A stretch of 64,000 nucleotides of DNA from DSSB01 sp046346845 (GTDB lineage Bacteria; UBA10199; DSSB01). The stretch lies in assembly GCA_046346845.1 (NCBI GenBank), contig JAXMHH010000002.1, positions 62,001 to 126,000 of the forward strand, read 5' to 3'. A program made the position numbers and the translations under genes. Shown piece after piece: positions 43,890 through 54,391 of this stretch. Each line of letters begins with the position of its first letter. The stretch's first letter is position 1. Below the pieces are notes generated by a model. The model saw only the letters and a program-made list of their open reading frames with translations, made no database searches and was not told the origin of the DNA.

Positions 43890-45190
43890 GCGGCCTCCCT
43901 CCCCGGCATCAGGCGGGCGAAGATCAGCTGCTGCAGTCGTTCGCGGAGCAGTTCCTGCCGGATCTGCCCGATCACGTCGCTGGCGAAGGCGTAGGTGAGG
44001 ATGCTCCGGGCCAGGGCCGCGTCGATCCCGCGGGACCGGAGATAAAACAGCTGGCCGGCGTCCAGGCGGCCGATGGTGGCGCCGTGGTTGCATTTCACGT
44101 CGTTGGCGTAGATCTCGAGCAGGGGCTTGGTGTTGATCAGGGCCTCGTCGGAGAGGATCAAATTTTTATTGGTCTGCTGCGAGGCGGTCTTTTGCGCGTC
44201 CGGGCGCACCAGGATCCGGCCGTTGAAGACCCCCTGGGCCTGCCCGTCGAGGATGCCCTTGTAGAGCTCGGCGCTGGTGCAGTGCGGCTTGGCGTGGTCG
44301 ATGTTGGTATGATTGTCGACGTGCTGCCTGCCGGCGACCAGGTAAAGCCCGTTGAGCACCGTCCCCGCGCCCTCGGCACCGAGGACCGTGCCCAGGTCGT
44401 TGCGTGCCAGGGCGGCGCCCAGCGAAATGGAATGCGAGGTGTACTGGCTGTCGCGGGACTGCTGCACTCCGGTCGAGGCGATATGGAAGGATGCCTCGCT
44501 TTCGCCCTGCAACTTGATGTGCTCGAGCACCGCCCCCTCGCCCGCGACGATCTCGGTGACCGCGTTGGTGAAATAGGTCCCTTCCCCGACGTAGGTCTCG
44601 ATCAGCGTGGCCTGGGCGGCGGCCTCGGCGACCACTAGGACCCGCGGATGCGAGACGATCGCCGTCCCGTTCCCGTGCGAAACAAAGAGCAGCTGGATGG
44701 GCTGGCTCAAGACCGTCCCGCGCGGCAGGAAGAGATAGGCGCCCTCCCGCAAGAAGGCGGAATTCAGCGCGACGAAGGCCCGTCCCTCGGCATCGACCTG
44801 TCTGCCAAGATGCGCCTCGAGACTGGCCGCATCGGATTTCATCGCCTGGGCCAGGCTCGTCAAGCGGACGCCCTGGGGCAGGCCGCTCAGGTCGGAGAGG
44901 GCCGGATGAAAGTGCCCGTTGAGAAACACCAGGCGGGGCCCGGGCAGGACGGAAAAGGCCATGCGGTGCATCTCTTCCAAGGTAAAGCGGGAAATCTCCT
45001 TGTCGCCGCCCAGCCGGAACTCGCGGGAGGCGATCGGCTCGACGCCGGTGTACTTCCACTCCTCCAGCTTTCGGGTGGGGAAACCGAGCTGCGAAAAACG
45101 CTCGATGCCGGCTTGGCGGATCCGGGCGACGAATTCGGGCACCGTTACGGAGCGCTGGCCTTCAAAGGCTTGTAGGTAGGAAGAGAGCAT
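43886..45190 (-). CDS. sufD: SufD, SufBCD complex subunit
   Basis: 434 residues from ATG 45190. N-terminal helical part (QAGIERFSQLGFPTRKLEEWKYT is the classic SufD start), then the right-handed beta-helix core, and the C-terminal KCNHGATIGRLDAGQLFYLRSRGI with the conserved His expected to ligate iron. VSHGNGTAIVSHPRVLV and DNHTNIDHAKPHCTS are family landmarks. It pairs with SufB and two SufC subunits on the scaffold. It starts four bases after the sufC stop. Confidence 0.95.
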   Translation of the reverse strand: MLSSYLQAFEGQRSVTVPEFVARIRQAGIERFSQLGFPTRKLEEWKYTGVEPIASREFRLGGDKEISRFTLEEMHRMAFSVLPGPRLVFLNGHFHPALSDLSGLPQGVRLTSLAQAMKSDAASLEAHLGRQVDAEGRAFVALNSAFLREGAYLFLPRGTVLSQPIQLLFVSHGNGTAIVSHPRVLVVAEAAAQATLIETYVGEGTYFTNAVTEIVAGEGAVLEHIKLQGESEASFHIASTGVQQSRDSQYTSHSISLGAALARNDLGTVLGAEGAGTVLNGLYLVAGRQHVDNHTNIDHAKPHCTSAELYKGILDGQAQGVFNGRILVRPDAQKTASQQTNKNLILSDEALINTKPLLEIYANDVKCNHGATIGRLDAGQLFYLRSRGIDAALARSILTYAFASDVIGQIRQELLRERLQQLIFARLMPGREAA

Positions 45191-45194
45191 CGCG

Positions 45195-45965
45195 TCAGGC
45201 CCCCACCGCCTTGGCACCCTTTTCGATCACCCAGCCGTAGCCGCGCTCCTCGAGATGGATGGCCAGCTCCTTGTCCCCGGAGGCGACGATCTTCCCCCCC
45301 GACAGGACGTGGACGAAATCGGGTTGGATGTAGTCGAGCAGGCGCTGGTAATGCGTGACCAGGACGAAGGCCCGCTGGGGGCTGCGCAGGGCGTTGACCC
45401 CGTTGGCGACGATCTTGAGCGAGTCGATGTCTAGGCCCGAGTCGGTTTCGTCGAGCAAGCCGAGCTTGGGATCGAGCATCGCCATCTGCAAAATCTCGTT
45501 GCGCTTCTTCTCGCCTCCGGAAAAACCCTCGTTGACGCCGCGATTCAAGAAGCCGGGATCCATCTCGAGGAGCTTCATCTTTTCCTTGACCAGAGCGAGA
45601 AAGTCCATCGCGTCCAGCTCTTCGAGGCCGCGATGCTTGCGGACGGCGTTGAGCGCGGTCTTGAGAAAATGAGCGTTGCTGACGCCGGGGATCTCGATGG
45701 GGTATTGAAAGGCCAGGAAGATCCCGGAGCGCGCCCGCTCCTCGACATCCATCTCGAGCAGGTTCTTCCCTTCATACAGCACTTCCCCCGCGGTCACTTC
45801 GTAATTCTCGCGCCCGGCGAGGACGTTGGCCAGGGTACTCTTCCCGGAACCGTTGGGACCCATGATCGCGTGGACCTCGCCCGCCTGAACGGTGAGGTTG
45901 ATCCCCTTGAGGATCTCCTTTTCCTCGACCTTGGCGTGAAGGTTTTTGATTTCTAGCAATGCCAT
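45195..45965 (-). CDS. sufC: SufC ATPase
   Basis: 256 residues. ABC ATPase with Walker A MGPNGSGKSTLAN (about 37-47), signature FSGGEKKRNEILQ, and Walker B region LGLLDETDSGLDID, plus the SufC-specific GENYEVTAGEVLYEGKNLL region. It drives conformational change of the SufBCD scaffold. AAAGGATA precedes ATG 45965; the gap to sufB is 32 bases, the largest within the operon. Confidence 0.97.
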   Translation of the reverse strand: MALLEIKNLHAKVEEKEILKGINLTVQAGEVHAIMGPNGSGKSTLANVLAGRENYEVTAGEVLYEGKNLLEMDVEERARSGIFLAFQYPIEIPGVSNAHFLKTALNAVRKHRGLEELDAMDFLALVKEKMKLLEMDPGFLNRGVNEGFSGGEKKRNEILQMAMLDPKLGLLDETDSGLDIDSLKIVANGVNALRSPQRAFVLVTHYQRLLDYIQPDFVHVLSGGKIVASGDKELAIHLEERGYGWVIEKGAKAVGA

Positions 45966-45997
45966 TGTCTATCCTTTCCAAAACGAGGGCATTTCCT

Positions 45998-47439
<1,442 letters not shown>

Positions 47440-47443
<4 letters not shown>

Positions 47444-47883
47444 AGCGACTCCTGAAGCGCGGGCTTGGCGTGCTTGCCCGCCAGGTCGGCCACCGTAGTT
47501 TGGGCCAGTAGGTTGTAGATCTTGTAATTCAACTCGTAGAAGGGCCCCTTGATCAGGCAGCCGTCCCACTGCGGGCAGGTGATCTTTTCGCCGTTGAAGC
47601 ACTCCGCCACCGCGAAGGGACCGTCGAAGATCTCGACGATGTGGGCGACGGTGATGTCACCCGCCGGCCTCGCCAGGACATAACCGCCCTTGGTGCCCTG
47701 GAAGGCCCGGATCACGCCATGGGCTGCCAACCGCTGCATGACCTTGGCCAGCAGGGGATAGGGGATATGGCAGGACTGGGAGATCTCGCGGGTGTTGGTG
47801 ACCGGGAGGCCCTGGCCCTCTTTTCCGATCATGTGTTCGATCGCCAGCAGGGCGTATTCAGTTTTTTTATTAAAATGGAGCAC
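47440..47883 (-). CDS. Rrf2 family regulator of the suf operon
   Basis: 147 residues from a GTG start (47883) without a clear Shine-Dalgarno. Winged-helix DNA-binding domain (FNKKTEYALLAIEHMIG, ISQSCHIPYPLLAKVMQRLAAHGVI, GTKGGYVLARP) and three cysteines in AECFNGEKITCPQWDGC that can hold a [2Fe-2S] cluster, as in IscR/SufR. Spacing is C-x7-C-x5-C. Being the first gene of the operon, it is probably an autoregulator that senses Fe-S status. Two inverted repeats in the AT-rich upstream region are candidate operators. Confidence 0.93.
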
Positions 47884-47894
47884 AATTACGACCG

Positions 47895-47919
47895 TTTAGA
47901 TCCACAAAAACGCTCTAAA
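47895..47919. promoter_or_regulatory. Candidate operator near the suf regulator start
   Basis: TTTAGA (47895-47900) and TCTAAA (47914-47919) are inverted repeats with 13 bases between. The site begins 12 bp upstream of the regulator GTG, where a repressor would block transcription. The half-site TTTAG also occurs within the larger palindrome at 47982-48008. Confidence 0.3.
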
Positions 47920-47981
47920 TATAATATAAAAAATGTAATAAAAACATTAAGTTAATAAATTATATTCTGTGGATAAGGTTT

Positions 47982-48008
47982 TATATAAGACTAATTTAGT
48001 CTTATATA
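47982..48008. promoter_or_regulatory. 27-bp palindrome in the suf / Rieske-reductase intergenic region
   Basis: TATATAAGACTAA, one central T, then TTAGTCTTATATA: perfect 13-bp arms. It lies about 100 bp upstream of the suf regulator and 160 bp upstream of the divergent Rieske-flavin reductase gene, inside a ~140-bp stretch (47880-48020) that is far richer in A and T than the rest of the window. It fits a site for a symmetric dimer such as the Rrf2 regulator or Fur. It is not followed by a T-run suited to termination. Confidence 0.5.
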
Positions 48009-48168
48009 GAACTATCCCCCTTATAACGGCGCCCCCTTGCCCTGTCAACGGGGTGGAAAAGAATTTTCTCGCCGGGCCGCGGGCCCAGCCATTGCTGCTT
48101 GGGAAAATGATTCATCAGCGCCTATCATGGTCGGACCGGGAGATCGGCCCCATGGCCAAGGAGGCCCT

Positions 48169-49263
48169 ATGACAGAAGCCGCTTGGGAAGACTTAGGACC
48201 CGTCGAGGAGCTGAAGGATCCGCCCCTGCGCGAAATCCAGGTGGGCAAGACCAAGATCGCCCTCTCCTACCAAGACGGGAGCTTCGGCGCCATCTCCGGG
48301 GTATGCAGCCATGTCGGCGGCCCCTTGGGCAAAGGCCGCCTCGAGGATGGTTACGTCATCTGCCCTTGGCATTATTGGCGCTACCACCGGGAGACCGGAA
48401 AGGTGCGCGCCGGGTACGGCGACATCCAGGTGCCGAGCTATGCCCTGAAGGTGGAAAACGGACACCTCTGGCTCAATCCCGAGGCGGTCAGTCCAAGAAA
48501 AAAGCCGCAGCACTCGCCGCATCCCTTGGCGCGCACCCCGCAACGGAAGCCGGGCCCCCAGCGCGTGGCGGGCATCAGCACCACGGCGATGACGCACGGG
48601 CACCCGCGCTATTCGACCTCCGAGGCCTTGCTGGAGACGGCGCTGGAGGCCGCCGCCCAAGCCGGCGCCGAGACCAAGCTGATTCGACTGCGTGATTTAA
48701 ATTTCAAGAATTGCGAGGGATATTATTCGAAGAGCGCCCATGCCTGCCTCTGGCCCTGCTCGATCACCCAGTTCGTCGAGGCGGATCAACTGGATCAGGT
48801 CTACGAGGCCCTGGTGCACTGGGCCGACGTCACCCTCGTTGCCTCCCCGATCCGCTGGGGCAGCTCCAGCTCGCTCTACCACAAGCTGGTGGAGCGGATG
48901 AACTGCATCCAGAACCAGATCACCTTGCACGATCGCGTGCTGATCCAAAAGAAGGTCGCTGCCTTCATCATCACCGGCGGCCAGGACAACATCCAGGCGA
49001 TCGCGGGCGAGATGCTGGGATTTTTCTCCGAGTTGGGTTTCGTCTTCCCACCCTTTCCCTACATCGCCCATTCGCTCGGCTGGTCGATGGAAGATATGGA
49101 GCGCAACGTGGCCTACGTCCAAAAGAGCGAGGAACTGCGGGCAGGCTCCCGGGCCCTGATGGGGCGCGCCTTAGAGTTCTCCAAGGTGGTGCTGGGGGAA
49201 GTCGCGCCGGTGGAGAAGCTGGAACGCGGGGGGAGGAAGGGAAATCCCTTGGGCAAGAAATAA
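48169..49263 (+). CDS. Rieske [2Fe-2S] - NADPH-dependent FMN reductase fusion
   Basis: 364 residues from ATG 48169, with AAGGAGG five bases upstream. The N-terminal Rieske domain (about 1-105) carries VCSHVGGPLG and ICPWHYWRYHRETG, giving the CxH-CxxH cluster ligands. A Pro-rich linker (about 106-140) leads to a flavodoxin-like fold (about 140-360) with LIRLRDLNFKNCEGYYS, VHWADVTLVASPIRWGSSSSLYHKLVERM and KKVAAFIITGGQDNIQAIAGE, typical of NADPH-dependent FMN reductase/iron-sulfur flavoproteins. The fusion implies electron flow between flavin and a [2Fe-2S] centre. It is divergent from the suf operon across a shared control region, which suggests a redox or Fe-S-related role. Confidence 0.9.
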   Translation: MTEAAWEDLGPVEELKDPPLREIQVGKTKIALSYQDGSFGAISGVCSHVGGPLGKGRLEDGYVICPWHYWRYHRETGKVRAGYGDIQVPSYALKVENGHLWLNPEAVSPRKKPQHSPHPLARTPQRKPGPQRVAGISTTAMTHGHPRYSTSEALLETALEAAAQAGAETKLIRLRDLNFKNCEGYYSKSAHACLWPCSITQFVEADQLDQVYEALVHWADVTLVASPIRWGSSSSLYHKLVERMNCIQNQITLHDRVLIQKKVAAFIITGGQDNIQAIAGEMLGFFSELGFVFPPFPYIAHSLGWSMEDMERNVAYVQKSEELRAGSRALMGRALEFSKVVLGEVAPVEKLERGGRKGNPLGKK

Positions 49264-49450
49264 GGCCGGGATTTCACCCCGCAACAAAGGATTGGCGCTT
49301 CCGATACCAGGCGTGCTATCCGGCTTATCCGGAAACCAGAAAGCTCCACCTGTCTCTTTTGGCCCCTGTGCCTGCGTCCCGTGGCTTGTCGCCCGCGTCA
49401 ATCCCCCCGCATCGAGAGTCACTCGAGTTTTTCGTAACGAATAGGAAACC

Positions 49451-50704
49451 ATGACACAGCCCCCTTTGCCCACGAACGGCTTCGCCGAACTCGGGCTCCC
49501 CTCCCAACTCCTGCAGGCCCTGCAGCGGATGAAAATCACCACACCCACGCCCATCCAGCACCAATCGATCCCGATCGGCCTGGAGGGGAAAGACATCCTG
49601 GGCATCGCCCAGACCGGCACCGGCAAGACCCTCGCCTTCGGCGTGCCGGTGCTGCATCGCCTCGACCGCTTCCCCGGCCGCGCCCTCATCCTGCTGCCGA
49701 CCCGCGAATTGGCGCTGCAGGTGCAGGAAACACTCGCCCCGCTGGGGCGCCTCTTCGGATTGCACACGGCCTGCCTGATCGGCGGCGTCTCGATCCACGC
49801 CCAGATCCGCGACCTCTCGCGGCGGCCGCGCATCCTGATCGCGACGCCGGGGCGCCTGATCGACCTGCTCGAGAACGGCCGCGTCCATCTGGACGACGTC
49901 GGCATCCTCGTCCTGGACGAGGCGGACCGGATGTTCGACATGGGCTTCGCCCCCCAGCTGAACCGCATCTTCAAGCTGGTGCCCAAGCAGCGCCAGACCT
50001 TGTTGTTCTCGGCGACGATGTCTCCGGAGGTTCTGAAGCTGGCCACCGCCGTGATGGCGATGCCGGTGCGCATCGAGGTCGCCCCGGCCGGCACGACGGC
50101 GAAGGACATCGAGCAGGAGATCTTCATCATCCCCCGCGAGTCGAAGCTATCGCTGCTGGAGCGGCTGTTGCAGGACATCGCGGGCACGATGCTGGTCTTC
50201 CTGCGCACCAAGCACGCCGCCCGCAAGGTGGCACGGACGCTCAAGCTGATGGGGCACAAGTCGACCGAAATCCATTCCAACCGCACCCAGGCCCAGCGGC
50301 GCGACGCCCTGAGCGGTTTCAAGTCCGGTAAATACCGCGTCCTGGTGGCCACCGACATCGCCGCGCGCGGCATCGACGTGGACGGGATCGAGGCGGTGGT
50401 CAACTTCGACCTCCCCACCAATTCGGAAGACTACGTGCATCGCATCGGCCGCACCGGCCGTGCCGGAAAGAAAGGCCGCGCCATCTCCTTCGCCACTCCC
50501 GACCAACGGGCCGAGATTCGGGCTATCGAACGCTTGATCCGCAAACAGCTCACCGTCTCGCAGATGCCGGGGATCGCGACGCAGGCGGCCCCCGCCGCCG
50601 AAGCCCCGAGGCCGCCGAAGGGAGAGAACCGCTCGTACCGATTGGGCCCGAAGCGCCCCTTCCGGAACCGGCGGCGCCGTCGCGGGCCGCGCCGGGACGG
50701 CTAG
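49451..50704 (+). CDS. DEAD-box RNA helicase, RhlE-like
   Basis: 417 residues with AGGAA before ATG 49451. Motifs in order: Q-motif TPTPIQHQSIPI, I AQTGTGKT (about 53-60), Ia PTRELALQV, Ib TPGRLIDLL, II LDEADRMFDMGF (DEAD about 156), III SATMS, IV-VI ending VLVATDIAARGIDVDG and HRIGRTGRAGKKGRA. A basic tail (about 375-417, rich in Arg and Lys) will aid RNA binding. It is a cytoplasmic ATP-dependent RNA unwinder in ribosome assembly or mRNA decay, often cold-related like the RRM protein upstream. The 187 bp before it hold no gene. Confidence 0.96.
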   Translation: MTQPPLPTNGFAELGLPSQLLQALQRMKITTPTPIQHQSIPIGLEGKDILGIAQTGTGKTLAFGVPVLHRLDRFPGRALILLPTRELALQVQETLAPLGRLFGLHTACLIGGVSIHAQIRDLSRRPRILIATPGRLIDLLENGRVHLDDVGILVLDEADRMFDMGFAPQLNRIFKLVPKQRQTLLFSATMSPEVLKLATAVMAMPVRIEVAPAGTTAKDIEQEIFIIPRESKLSLLERLLQDIAGTMLVFLRTKHAARKVARTLKLMGHKSTEIHSNRTQAQRRDALSGFKSGKYRVLVATDIAARGIDVDGIEAVVNFDLPTNSEDYVHRIGRTGRAGKKGRAISFATPDQRAEIRAIERLIRKQLTVSQMPGIATQAAPAAEAPRPPKGENRSYRLGPKRPFRNRRRRRGPRRDG

Positions 50705-51687
50705 GCGGCGCACCAGCGGCGGATCTGCTCGTAGACTTCGTGATGATGCGCCAGGGAGCCGTGCGAGAGACCCTTCATGACCCTGAAGTGCTCTTGGGAA
50801 AAGGGAATCGTTTTCGACTTGCGCAGGCTTCTCCCGGCGGAGCTCCGCGAAGGCACCAAGCCGTCACCGAAATAATGCGCGAGGAAATGGTCCGACTTCT
50901 TCGCCAGCGTCCCGGCGATCTGATAGTGTTCCACCCCCTCCAGCAAGGGGACCGGATGGCTGTTATTCCTCCACAGCGCATCGGCGTCCCGGCCTTTCCA
51001 ATCCTGGTCCAAGAGATAGCCGAAACGCAGGTCTTTGATGCCGGCGCTGCGCATGTTGCCTAGGGCCGCGAGGCCCATGGTCACGGGATTCGGGATCACC
51101 CGCAGGATCGTGCTGGTCAGATTGCCGAGTTTTTCAAGATCCGTCCCGAGGTGCGGCGTCCCCAGCAGAAAGATCTTCCTCACCCGGTCTACCCAGGTCG
51201 CGCCCGCCTGCTTGGCGTAGTGACAGGCGCTCCGCACCACGAGACCGCCCATGCTGTGGCCGATGAAGATCAAGTCTCGGATGTTCCTATTTTGGGAGGC
51301 GATTTTTTCTCCCAGCAATTTCGCGAGCTGCCGGCCGTTCGTCGAGATGTGCAGGCCGGAGTTGTAGCGAACATAAAGCGGCGAATAGGCCAAGTGCTCC
51401 TGCAGCAAAGCGCCGTAATTGCGCCTAGGATTCTCGGGAAAATTCCAGGTCGTTTCCGAATCGCAGAGGCCGTGCACCAGCACGCAAATCCTGCCGCCAA
51501 AAATCTCGCCCTGCAGGCTCATTGGAATCGCCAAGCGGCTCTTGTGCTTGGCGAGAGTGTCGCCGACGATGCCGTTCAGGACCGATAGGTAGCGGGGCTG
51601 GAGCTCGACGAGGGATTGGATGCCCTTCCAAGAGAGGCCGGCACCGGCTTGGATGGCTTGGAGGAAAGAATTCAAAGCTTCGGGCAT
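50701..51687 (-). CDS. Lipase-like alpha/beta-hydrolase
   Basis: 328 residues from ATG 51687, supported by a TTGACA promoter placed as for other leaderless genes here; the frame is open upstream to 51858. GRICVLVHGLCDSETTW holds the oxyanion HG, LIFIGHSMGGLVVRSAC the serine elbow (Ser about 145), FLLGTPHLGTDLEKLG is typical of PGAP1/LipB-like esterases, and a late GDGLVPSRSS supplies a likely Asp, with His in the LSHGSLAHHHEVYE segment. No signal peptide is seen. Its stop overlaps that of the helicase gene on the other strand. Confidence 0.88.
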   Translation of the reverse strand: MPEALNSFLQAIQAGAGLSWKGIQSLVELQPRYLSVLNGIVGDTLAKHKSRLAIPMSLQGEIFGGRICVLVHGLCDSETTWNFPENPRRNYGALLQEHLAYSPLYVRYNSGLHISTNGRQLAKLLGEKIASQNRNIRDLIFIGHSMGGLVVRSACHYAKQAGATWVDRVRKIFLLGTPHLGTDLEKLGNLTSTILRVIPNPVTMGLAALGNMRSAGIKDLRFGYLLDQDWKGRDADALWRNNSHPVPLLEGVEHYQIAGTLAKKSDHFLAHYFGDGLVPSRSSAGRSLRKSKTIPFSQEHFRVMKGLSHGSLAHHHEVYEQIRRWCAA

Positions 51688-51693
51688 GGGAAT

Positions 51694-51722
51694 AGGAAAG
51701 ACAAGGTGGGTCGAAATGTCAA
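51694..51722 (-). promoter_or_regulatory. Predicted promoter of the lipase-like gene (leaderless type)
   Basis: On the minus strand, consensus TTGACA (51722-51717), a 17-bp spacer, a weak -10 (TTTCCT, 51699-51694) and six bases to ATG 51687. The -10 is poor; the spacing pattern matches the other leaderless-type promoters. Confidence 0.33.
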
Positions 51723-51833
51723 CGCAGGAACTTCCGGACGCAACTTTACCGGGGATTTCTCGATAAGTGCATAGAAATTTATCAATAAATTCAACATCTC
51801 TATTTCCCGGGGGCAACAGAGAAGGATGCCTGT

Positions 51834-54326
51834 TTGCCCACTCGGATCGCTTCCCCATCGCAAATTCTTCTTAGGCCCCCTTCGGCCCGCGAAGGAACTT
51901 TTTCCGCAGCAACCATCATTTCCGGCTTGCTGCGCGCGCGACAGGCTGCCTTTGCCCCCGAGCAAATTCGCGAATTGCAAGACCTCTCCAGGGAACCGGA
52001 CCCCCAACTCTGTTACGAGGCCCTGCTGAACCTAGCCCAAAGGCTGCAAAGGGATAACCATTTCGAAAGTGCCGCGGCGATCTTTTCGACCGTTGCCGAA
52101 TCGATCGGGAGAAGCCAGGCGGCGGACCCCCAGGGAAGCGCGGCCGAGGGCTCGGAAGTGATGCTCCGCCGCGCCCGCCAAGGCCTGGCACTCCTAGGGG
52201 GCCAAGGCGAGTCCTTGGCCCGTGTGGAGGTCCTGGGCCGGCGTTTTGTCGAGCAGGCGACGGATCCGAGGATGATCCTGAGCTTCGGCCTCGCCGGCGG
52301 CCTGGCCTCCGTGGTGAGACAGTCGGTCTTGGCCTCGCTCTCCCTGCGGACGGCGAGCCTCCTCAGCCGGGGCCTGGGGGCGAGGTTCCTCGCCTCCTCG
52401 GCGGCCACCTTTACGGAGATCCCCGCCTTTGTCGCCGTGAATCGCGGGCTGCGGGAATTTTCCGCGGAGGGCTCCCCGCCGGGGACGGAAGGACTGCGGG
52501 ACGAGCTCCTCAGCACGGCACTATTCCTCACCACGCTCCGGATCACCGGCGCTTTGAGCGAGATGGGCATTGCCCACCTCGTCCGGTCTCCGGCCTTGAG
52601 CCAAGGGCTGGCCGCGGGGGCCAGCCTGGGCGGGGTCTATCTCGCCCTCCGGCTCCAAGAAGCGACGGGACATCGGCGGGCGCAGGGCAGCCTCGACCGT
52701 TGGGTCGACGCCGCCGACACCCTGTTGCAAATGAGGGTCGGAGGGAGGCTCTGGCAAAGCATCGCCGGCTCCCCGTCGCCGCACCGCCTCCCCGCGGAAG
52801 CACCGCTGTCCTCCCCGCGTGCCTCCCTCGGCGCCCCCGAATTGCGGCCGCTCAGCGCCAGCCGCGACGGCACGGAACTTCGCGAAGTGCCCGGCAGCCA
52901 GGAGGCGCTGCAACGCCTCCGGCTCGGAATCACCACCCGGCTGGGAACGACTTCACACCTCCAGCTCCTCCAGATCGGGCAAGGGATCGGACAGCTGCAT
53001 CCCTTCGTGGACCTGATACTGCGGACGGGAATTTCGGATTCTTTTAAGCTAAGCGGCAGCATCCAACGGCTGCACCATGCGGTGGCCAACTCGGACCCCT
53101 CGGGGACGCAGGGGTCCTACTCAGGTTGGATCACGCGGTTGGCGCTGGAAGAGATCGTCCAGAATGGCGATCCCGATTCGCTGACAGGACTCCTGTCCCA
53201 TTTGGCGGAAGGCGGCAACTTATACCATTACGAGCATCGCCTGGGGGCCTTGTTTCCCTCCCTGCAATTCTTCCAGGTAACGGGACTCGCCAATCGGCTG
53301 CGAAGCGAAAATCACGACCGGATTCGCAATTTGCCCCTTTCCCCGTCGGCCCGGGATGCCCTCTACAACTTCCGACAGATCCAAGGCGAGGACATAAACC
53401 CCGAATTATCTAAGGTGGAAAATTGGCTTAGCCGCCATCCTCAAGCGGCGGAACATCTCGACCAGGCCCTGGCGCTCGCCGGAACCAGCCCTATGGGTTA
53501 TTATCGAGTTTACCGACTATTGCAGATAATCCATCTGGAGCCCGCCAACCGGCAAAAAATCCTGGAATTGGCGGATCCAGCGGTATTCCTCCATCCCTTG
53601 CAATCGGCGGCCACCCTGACCCCCGGCAGGCCCTTGTCCCTGGTCTCCCAAGGCGACGCCTACCTCGGCGATGCGGTTTTTTTGGACTATCTCAAAGAAT
53701 TCCAGGGAGAATTGCCCGAGCTCTGGGACGATATCCGCGCCCATCAAAGGTATTTGCGCAGCGAATCTCTGCTGCGCCGCCTCTGGCAAGGCCGAAGCCT
53801 GCAGCTGACGACGCCGCTCCTGCTGCAGGCCTTTGCGGAATTCGGAGACGGGGGAGACGGCATTTCGCGGGACATCGCCGCCGCCCTGCGCGAAGGCAGG
53901 GTCGAGCTAGACATCCGGCCGCCAGAGGACTTCGTTCGGGAGGCGCAGCGCATTCACCCGGGCGAACGAGGCGAATTCCTAAACGCCTTCTTTCGCGCGG
54001 CGGACGGCGAGCATCCCGTCGATCGCATCTTTTTGAAACAGATCACGGGCGTGTCGCCCTTGGTCTTCTACCGAATGGCCTTTCGAAGCCTAGCGCGGGT
54101 CGTCCACGAATACGAGCACCATTTGCGGCACCCCGCCGAGCCGAGGGTCCTGGACAGCCTGTTTCCGGAAGAGATGATCGCCACCCTGCGCCCGATCCAT
54201 TGGCGGGCGCGACACGGAGATATCGAAAACTTGACGACGGAGTTGACCAGCCACCCGCTCGGTCTGGCCATGTACCTGCGCGACCAAATCGATCGATATT
54301 ACCTTCTCCGTAATCCGCCGCCTTGA
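51834..54326 (+). CDS. 830-residue protein with hydrophobic module and zincin-like HEYEH motif
   Basis: Starts at TTG 51834 with GAAGGA seven bases upstream; no in-frame ATG occurs for well over 100 codons. Residues about 50-110 are TPR-like (CYEALLNLAQRLQRDNHFES). Residues about 142-312 are a Gly/Ala-rich hydrophobic module (MILSFGLAGGLASVVRQS, EIPAFVAVNRGL, LLQMRVGGRLWQSIAG) resembling those in the FHA giant and the HD giant. About 320-740 are helical without recognised domains. The C-terminus has VVHEYEHHLRH (HExxH at 758-762) and TTELTSHP about 40 residues on, where Glu803 could be the third zinc ligand; this suggests a metallopeptidase. No signal peptide. Convergent with the giant HD gene, 65 bp apart. 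Confidence 0.78.
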   Translation: MPTRIASPSQILLRPPSAREGTFSAATIISGLLRARQAAFAPEQIRELQDLSREPDPQLCYEALLNLAQRLQRDNHFESAAAIFSTVAESIGRSQAADPQGSAAEGSEVMLRRARQGLALLGGQGESLARVEVLGRRFVEQATDPRMILSFGLAGGLASVVRQSVLASLSLRTASLLSRGLGARFLASSAATFTEIPAFVAVNRGLREFSAEGSPPGTEGLRDELLSTALFLTTLRITGALSEMGIAHLVRSPALSQGLAAGASLGGVYLALRLQEATGHRRAQGSLDRWVDAADTLLQMRVGGRLWQSIAGSPSPHRLPAEAPLSSPRASLGAPELRPLSASRDGTELREVPGSQEALQRLRLGITTRLGTTSHLQLLQIGQGIGQLHPFVDLILRTGISDSFKLSGSIQRLHHAVANSDPSGTQGSYSGWITRLALEEIVQNGDPDSLTGLLSHLAEGGNLYHYEHRLGALFPSLQFFQVTGLANRLRSENHDRIRNLPLSPSARDALYNFRQIQGEDINPELSKVENWLSRHPQAAEHLDQALALAGTSPMGYYRVYRLLQIIHLEPANRQKILELADPAVFLHPLQSAATLTPGRPLSLVSQGDAYLGDAVFLDYLKEFQGELPELWDDIRAHQRYLRSESLLRRLWQGRSLQLTTPLLLQAFAEFGDGGDGISRDIAAALREGRVELDIRPPEDFVREAQRIHPGERGEFLNAFFRAADGEHPVDRIFLKQITGVSPLVFYRMAFRSLARVVHEYEHHLRHPAEPRVLDSLFPEEMIATLRPIHWRARHGDIENLTTELTSHPLGLAMYLRDQIDRYYLLRNPPP

Positions 54327-54391
54327 ACAATTCCGATATAGACAAGAAGGTAAGGCTGTTCGGTCGGTCCAAAGAACCGGAGGAACCCCTG

